Shown in pieces: positions 6,132-8,869 of a stretch of DNA of 8,869 nucleotides. The DNA is from Gammaproteobacteria bacterium. GTDB taxonomy: Bacteria; Pseudomonadota; Gammaproteobacteria; Chromatiales; Chromatiaceae. The stretch is taken from positions 1 through 8,869 of the forward strand of contig JAUXGQ010000036.1 in NCBI GenBank assembly GCA_030621975.1, read 5' to 3'. The position numbers and the translations under genes are program-made. Under the pieces are notes generated by a model that saw only the letters and a list, made by a program, of their open reading frames with translations, searched no databases and was not told where the DNA came from. The first letter of the stretch is position 1, and every line of letters begins with the position of its first letter.

Positions 6132-6154
6132 TAACCCGTGTCTCTCACCGAGAG

Positions 6155-6309
6155 ACCGCAGAGGTCGCTGAGGACACAGAAAGCATAGCAGCTAACGTTA
6201 AACGGCCCGATATATTTCTCAGAACACCGGATCAACACGTCGGATTCAGCCCCGTATGTGAAACCCTCTTGAATTCAATAAACTCTGCGGCCTCGGCGTC
6301 CTCTGCGGT
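6155..6309. repeat. Inverted-repeat element with CGCAGAGG units
   Basis: The left arm (6155-6180, ACCGCAGAGGTCGCTGAGGA then CACAGA) and right arm (6284-6309) are inverted copies matching at 22 of 26 positions, around about 103 bases of unremarkable sequence. The right arm ends 22 bases after the M23 stop codon on that gene's strand. The purine-rich units resemble the stretch at 4241-4270. No coding frame is credible inside. Confidence 0.5.
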
Positions 6310-6331
6310 GAAATATCCGGTCTAAATCCGC

Positions 6332-7180
6332 TCACTCGGTAACGGGCATGGGCTCCACCAGGAGCTGGGGATCGAGCCTTTTTGTGAAGAGATTCATGCG
6401 CCAGTCCAGATGCGGTCCGGTAACGCGCCCGGTTGCCCCCACTTCGGCAACAGGCTCACCCCGGCGCACCCGCTGACCCTTGTTTACCAGAATCCGGTGC
6501 AGATGCATAAAGGTCGACGACAGGCCATGGCCATGGTCGATGATCAGGGTTCCGCCGGAATAAAACATATCGGGATGGGCAAGGGTCACCACGCCGTCCG
6601 CCGGGGCCATCGCCCGGGTACCCACCGACGCTGCGATATCCACCCCGAAGTGGGGTCGCCTGGGCGTTCCATTCAGAATGCGCTGACTGCCGTAGACGCC
6701 GGATATCCGCCCCTGAAGCGGCCAGATAAAGCCACCCATAAAATCCGTGCTCTTAGAGTCCAGTCGCCGCGCTTCTTTAGCCAGAGCCGCCTCCCTGGCG
6801 ATCCTGTCCCAATCCTTTTTCGGCGGCTTGACCTTGCGGGGAGGCAGTCCGTCGATGCGCTGGATGTCGTATTCCCGCGCGCCGACCGGCAGGATGCGGG
6901 TCAGCGTCTTACCGCCGGGCAGCCGGACCTCGAGCGTTGACTGGAGCGGCGCATCGCGCCCAAACCCCACCAGAAATATGCCGTCATCGGACACCCTGAT
7001 CGCCTTCCCGTCGACTTTAACCACCGATCCGGGAATTGTCTTCCCCTGCATCAGCCCCCCCTGCACCTGATTTCCCTCCAGGATGAGTTCCGGAGCCCCC
7101 GCCTGGACCAATCCGCTCGTCAGCAGCAGCCCGAAACCCAGCCAGTGGATGATTTTGCCTGTCAAACCCTTTAGTTGCAT
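6332..7180 (-). CDS. Periplasmic M23-family metallopeptidase (LytM-type)
   Basis: This is a predicted exported peptidoglycan hydrolase of 282 residues. A signal peptide spans about residues 1-28 (MQLKGLTGKIIHWLGFGLLL then TSGLVQAGA). An Ig-like beta domain follows, around QGGLMQGKTIPGSVVKVDGK, then a charged linker near 125-145. The M23 domain begins near WPLQGRISGVYGSQR. Metal-site motifs are PHFGVD (H177, D181), FMHLH (H226 and H228) and TGPHLDW (H257, with D259 where the third zinc ligand is usually His). I recall HxD variants in other proteobacterial M23 proteins, so it may still be active, but activity cannot be assumed. The frame extends upstream to a TTG at 7289-7291; the ATG at 7178-7180 is preferred because GGGAAG lies eight bases upstream and a signal peptide follows directly. 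It is divergent from the ABC exporter. Confidence 0.9.
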   Translation of the reverse strand: MQLKGLTGKIIHWLGFGLLLTSGLVQAGAPELILEGNQVQGGLMQGKTIPGSVVKVDGKAIRVSDDGIFLVGFGRDAPLQSTLEVRLPGGKTLTRILPVGAREYDIQRIDGLPPRKVKPPKKDWDRIAREAALAKEARRLDSKSTDFMGGFIWPLQGRISGVYGSQRILNGTPRRPHFGVDIAASVGTRAMAPADGVVTLAHPDMFYSGGTLIIDHGHGLSSTFMHLHRILVNKGQRVRRGEPVAEVGATGRVTGPHLDWRMNLFTKRLDPQLLVEPMPVTE

Positions 7181-7228
7181 GTTCTGTGCTTCCCGGAAAG
7201 AATGATGGGATAATCTATTCAACGTACA

Positions 7229-7245
7229 CGGCCACCCGGTGGCCG
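7229..7245. promoter_or_regulatory. Perfect palindrome in the divergent intergenic region
   Basis: CGGCCACC-C-GGTGGCCG is a perfect 8-bp inverted repeat with a single central base. It lies in the 122 bp between the divergent M23 and ABC exporter genes, about 49 bases from the first and 57 from the second. The position suits a dimeric regulator acting on both genes. I found no strong sigma-70 promoter pair here; GATAAT at 7209-7214 (plus strand) lacks a good -35. Confidence 0.4.
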
Positions 7246-7302
7246 CGGTAAATTTTGCTGCATCAGGGAGCGCGGATCCAGTCCCACGCAACCAAATCCC
7301 AA

Positions 7303-8869
7303 ATGACGGATAATCAAGTCACTGCCGATCGTTCGACGCTCCGCAACTCGGATTACAGTTGGCGTGAACTCAGCGACATGGTTCTGCACCATCGGCGCGA
7401 ATTGATCCTGGCCAACCTGATCGCCATCCTCGGCGCCGTCGTCAGTGTCCCGATCCCTTTACTCATCCCCCTGCTGGTGGACGAGGTCCTGCTTCACCAG
7501 CCCGGAGTGACGGTGGCGTTCATCAACCGCTTTTTCCCCGAGGCCTGGCAGGGCGCTATCCTGTATATCACGGTAATCCTTTTGATTACCCTGTTGATGC
7601 GGCTGGTGGCCCTGGTCCTGGGCGTCTGGCAAATGCGTCAATTTACCCGTATCGCCAAGGACCTCATCTTCCGCATCCGGCGCTCCCTTCTGTTGCGGCT
7701 GCAAAGGGTTTCCATGTCGGAATACGAGACCCTGGGGAGCAGCACTGTCGCTTCCCATCTGGTGACCGACCTGGATGCGGTGGACGAATTCGTCGGCGTG
7801 GCGACCAGTAAGTTTCTGGTGGCCGTTCTCAGCATCCTGGGAACCGCGGTCGTTCTGCTATGGATGAACTGGCCGCTGGCGTTATTCATCCTGCTTCTGA
7901 ACCCGGTGGTCATCTATATCACCACGGTGTTTGGCCGCCGGGTCAAGGAACTCAAGAAAAAGGAAAACTCCGCCTATCAGTTGTTCCAGGAATCCCTCGC
8001 CGAAACCCTGGATGCGATCCAACAGATCCGCGCCAGTAATCGGGAGCAACACTACGTGGGGCGCATCATCGAGCGGGCGCGCGCCATACGCGAACATTCG
8101 GCCTTGTTTACCTGGAAAAGCGACGCCGCCAATCGCCTTTCGTTCGTGATCTTTCTGTTCGGGTTTGACATCTTCAGAGCGCTCAGCATGGTAATGGTGC
8201 TCTATTCCGATCTCACTATCGGTGGAATGCTGGCCGTTTTCGCCTATCTCTGGTTCATGATGGCACCCGTCCAGGAAGTACTCGGCATCCAATATTCGTA
8301 CCATAGCGCACGCGCCGCATTGAACCGCATCAACCAGCTCATACGCATCGATCTGGAGCCCCATTATCCCCATATCCAGAATCCGTTCCAGGATAAAACC
8401 ACCGTCGGCATGCGACTGGAAGAAATCTGCTTCGCCTACGCCGACGGACCACTGGTGCTCGATCGCGTCACCCTGGACATCAAACCCGGAGAAAAAGTGG
8501 CGTTCGTGGGCGCGAGCGGTGGCGGTAAGACCACCCTGGTGCAGGTCATTCTAGGGCTCTACACCCCAGGGTCCGGGCGTATCTCTTTCGGGGGAGTTCC
8601 CATCGAGCGCATCGGAATGGATGTGGTGCGGGACAACGTGGCAACGGTTTTACAGCATCCGGCGCTGCTCAATGACAGCGTGCGTATGAACCTGACCCTG
8701 GGACGGGATATTGCAGATGCCAGACTCTGGCAGGCACTGGAGATCGCACAGCTCGACGACACCGTTCGGGGCCTGGAGCAAAACCTGGACACCCTGATCG
8801 GGCGCGGCGGCATCCGCCTGTCGGGTGGCCAGCGCCAGCGGCTCGCTGTGGCGCGCATGATACTGACCG
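7303..8869 (+). CDS. ABC exporter half-transporter (membrane and ATPase domains fused), 3' truncated
   Basis: The frame opens at an ATG (MTDNQVTADRSTLRNSDYSW) and stays open for 522 codons to the right edge. Six membrane segments, roughly 35-63, 84-109, 166-187, 190-210, 279-301 and 305-325, form a type IV (MsbA-like) exporter membrane domain. The ATPase domain follows, with A-loop Y379, Walker A GASGGGKTT at 403-411, Q-loop Q451 in VLQHPALLNDSV, and signature LSGGQ at 506-510. Walker B and the H-loop lie beyond the edge. The N-terminus has no C39 peptidase domain, so it is not a bacteriocin-type leader-processing exporter. The substrate is unknown: lipid, peptide, protein or drug export are all possible. 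No clear Shine-Dalgarno sequence precedes the ATG; the next in-frame ATG (codon 26) is still before the first membrane segment. Confidence 0.95.
   Translation, partial: MTDNQVTADRSTLRNSDYSWRELSDMVLHHRRELILANLIAILGAVVSVPIPLLIPLLVDEVLLHQPGVTVAFINRFFPEAWQGAILYITVILLITLLMRLVALVLGVWQMRQFTRIAKDLIFRIRRSLLLRLQRVSMSEYETLGSSTVASHLVTDLDAVDEFVGVATSKFLVAVLSILGTAVVLLWMNWPLALFILLLNPVVIYITTVFGRRVKELKKKENSAYQLFQESLAETLDAIQQIRASNREQHYVGRIIERARAIREHSALFTWKSDAANRLSFVIFLFGFDIFRALSMVMVLYSDLTIGGMLAVFAYLWFMMAPVQEVLGIQYSYHSARAALNRINQLIRIDLEPHYPHIQNPFQDKTTVGMRLEEICFAYADGPLVLDRVTLDIKPGEKVAFVGASGGGKTTLVQVILGLYTPGSGRISFGGVPIERIGMDVVRDNVATVLQHPALLNDSVRMNLTLGRDIADARLWQALEIAQLDDTVRGLEQNLDTLIGRGGIRLSGGQRQRLAVARMILT

Noticed and set aside
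7181..7291. An N-terminal extension of the M23 peptidase starting at the TTG at 7289-7291
   Set aside because: It would place 37 residues before the signal peptide and cross the palindrome. The ATG at 7178-7180 has a ribosome-binding site and begins a normal signal peptide.
7882..8373. Minus-strand open frame of 163 codons
   Set aside because: It is antisense to the ABC exporter membrane domain, which is the real gene by motifs and continuity.

Overview
The window looks like chromosomal DNA of a gammaproteobacterium of moderate to high GC, plausibly a sulfur-oxidising or Chromatiales-like lineage. The chorismate synthase is close to the E. coli protein as I remember it, and the TolC, HcaT-like and M23 proteins have gammaproteobacterial features. 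The lineage is an inference from protein resemblance; no rRNA or other phylogenetic marker is present.

Layout, left to right. Everything up to about 7180 is on the minus strand, so transcription runs right to left: M23 peptidase, tolC, aroC, an HcaT-like MFS transporter, leuC, and the first 21 codons of leuD. One gene is on the plus strand: an ABC exporter half-transporter from 7303 that runs off the right edge before its Walker B motif. It is divergent from the M23 gene across a 122-bp region holding a perfect 17-bp palindrome.

The genes are mostly housekeeping: leucine biosynthesis (leuCD), the last shikimate-pathway step (aroC), outer-membrane export (tolC), envelope peptidoglycan processing (M23 peptidase) and an exporter. 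LeuC and LeuD form one enzyme and are separated by a single base. The ABC exporter and TolC could share an export route, but no membrane-fusion protein is visible, so this is only a suggestion.

The unusual content is between the genes. (a) A 244-bp MITE-like insertion (4279-4522) has 24-bp terminal inverted repeats and a perfect 8-bp target duplication that includes the tolC stop codon. (b) A REP doublet (REPIN-like) with GTAG/CTAC ends lies at 6066-6131. (c) Two further inverted-repeat elements are built from short tandem units: CAGGATnnn at 1616-1761 and a CGCAGAGG-type unit at 6155-6309. A one-armed relative of the second type lies next to the MITE at 4241-4270. (d) A bidirectional terminator-like hairpin lies just upstream of a consensus TATAAT in front of tolC. 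The two largest gene-free stretches (1470-1852 and 5908-6331) are largely occupied by these elements.
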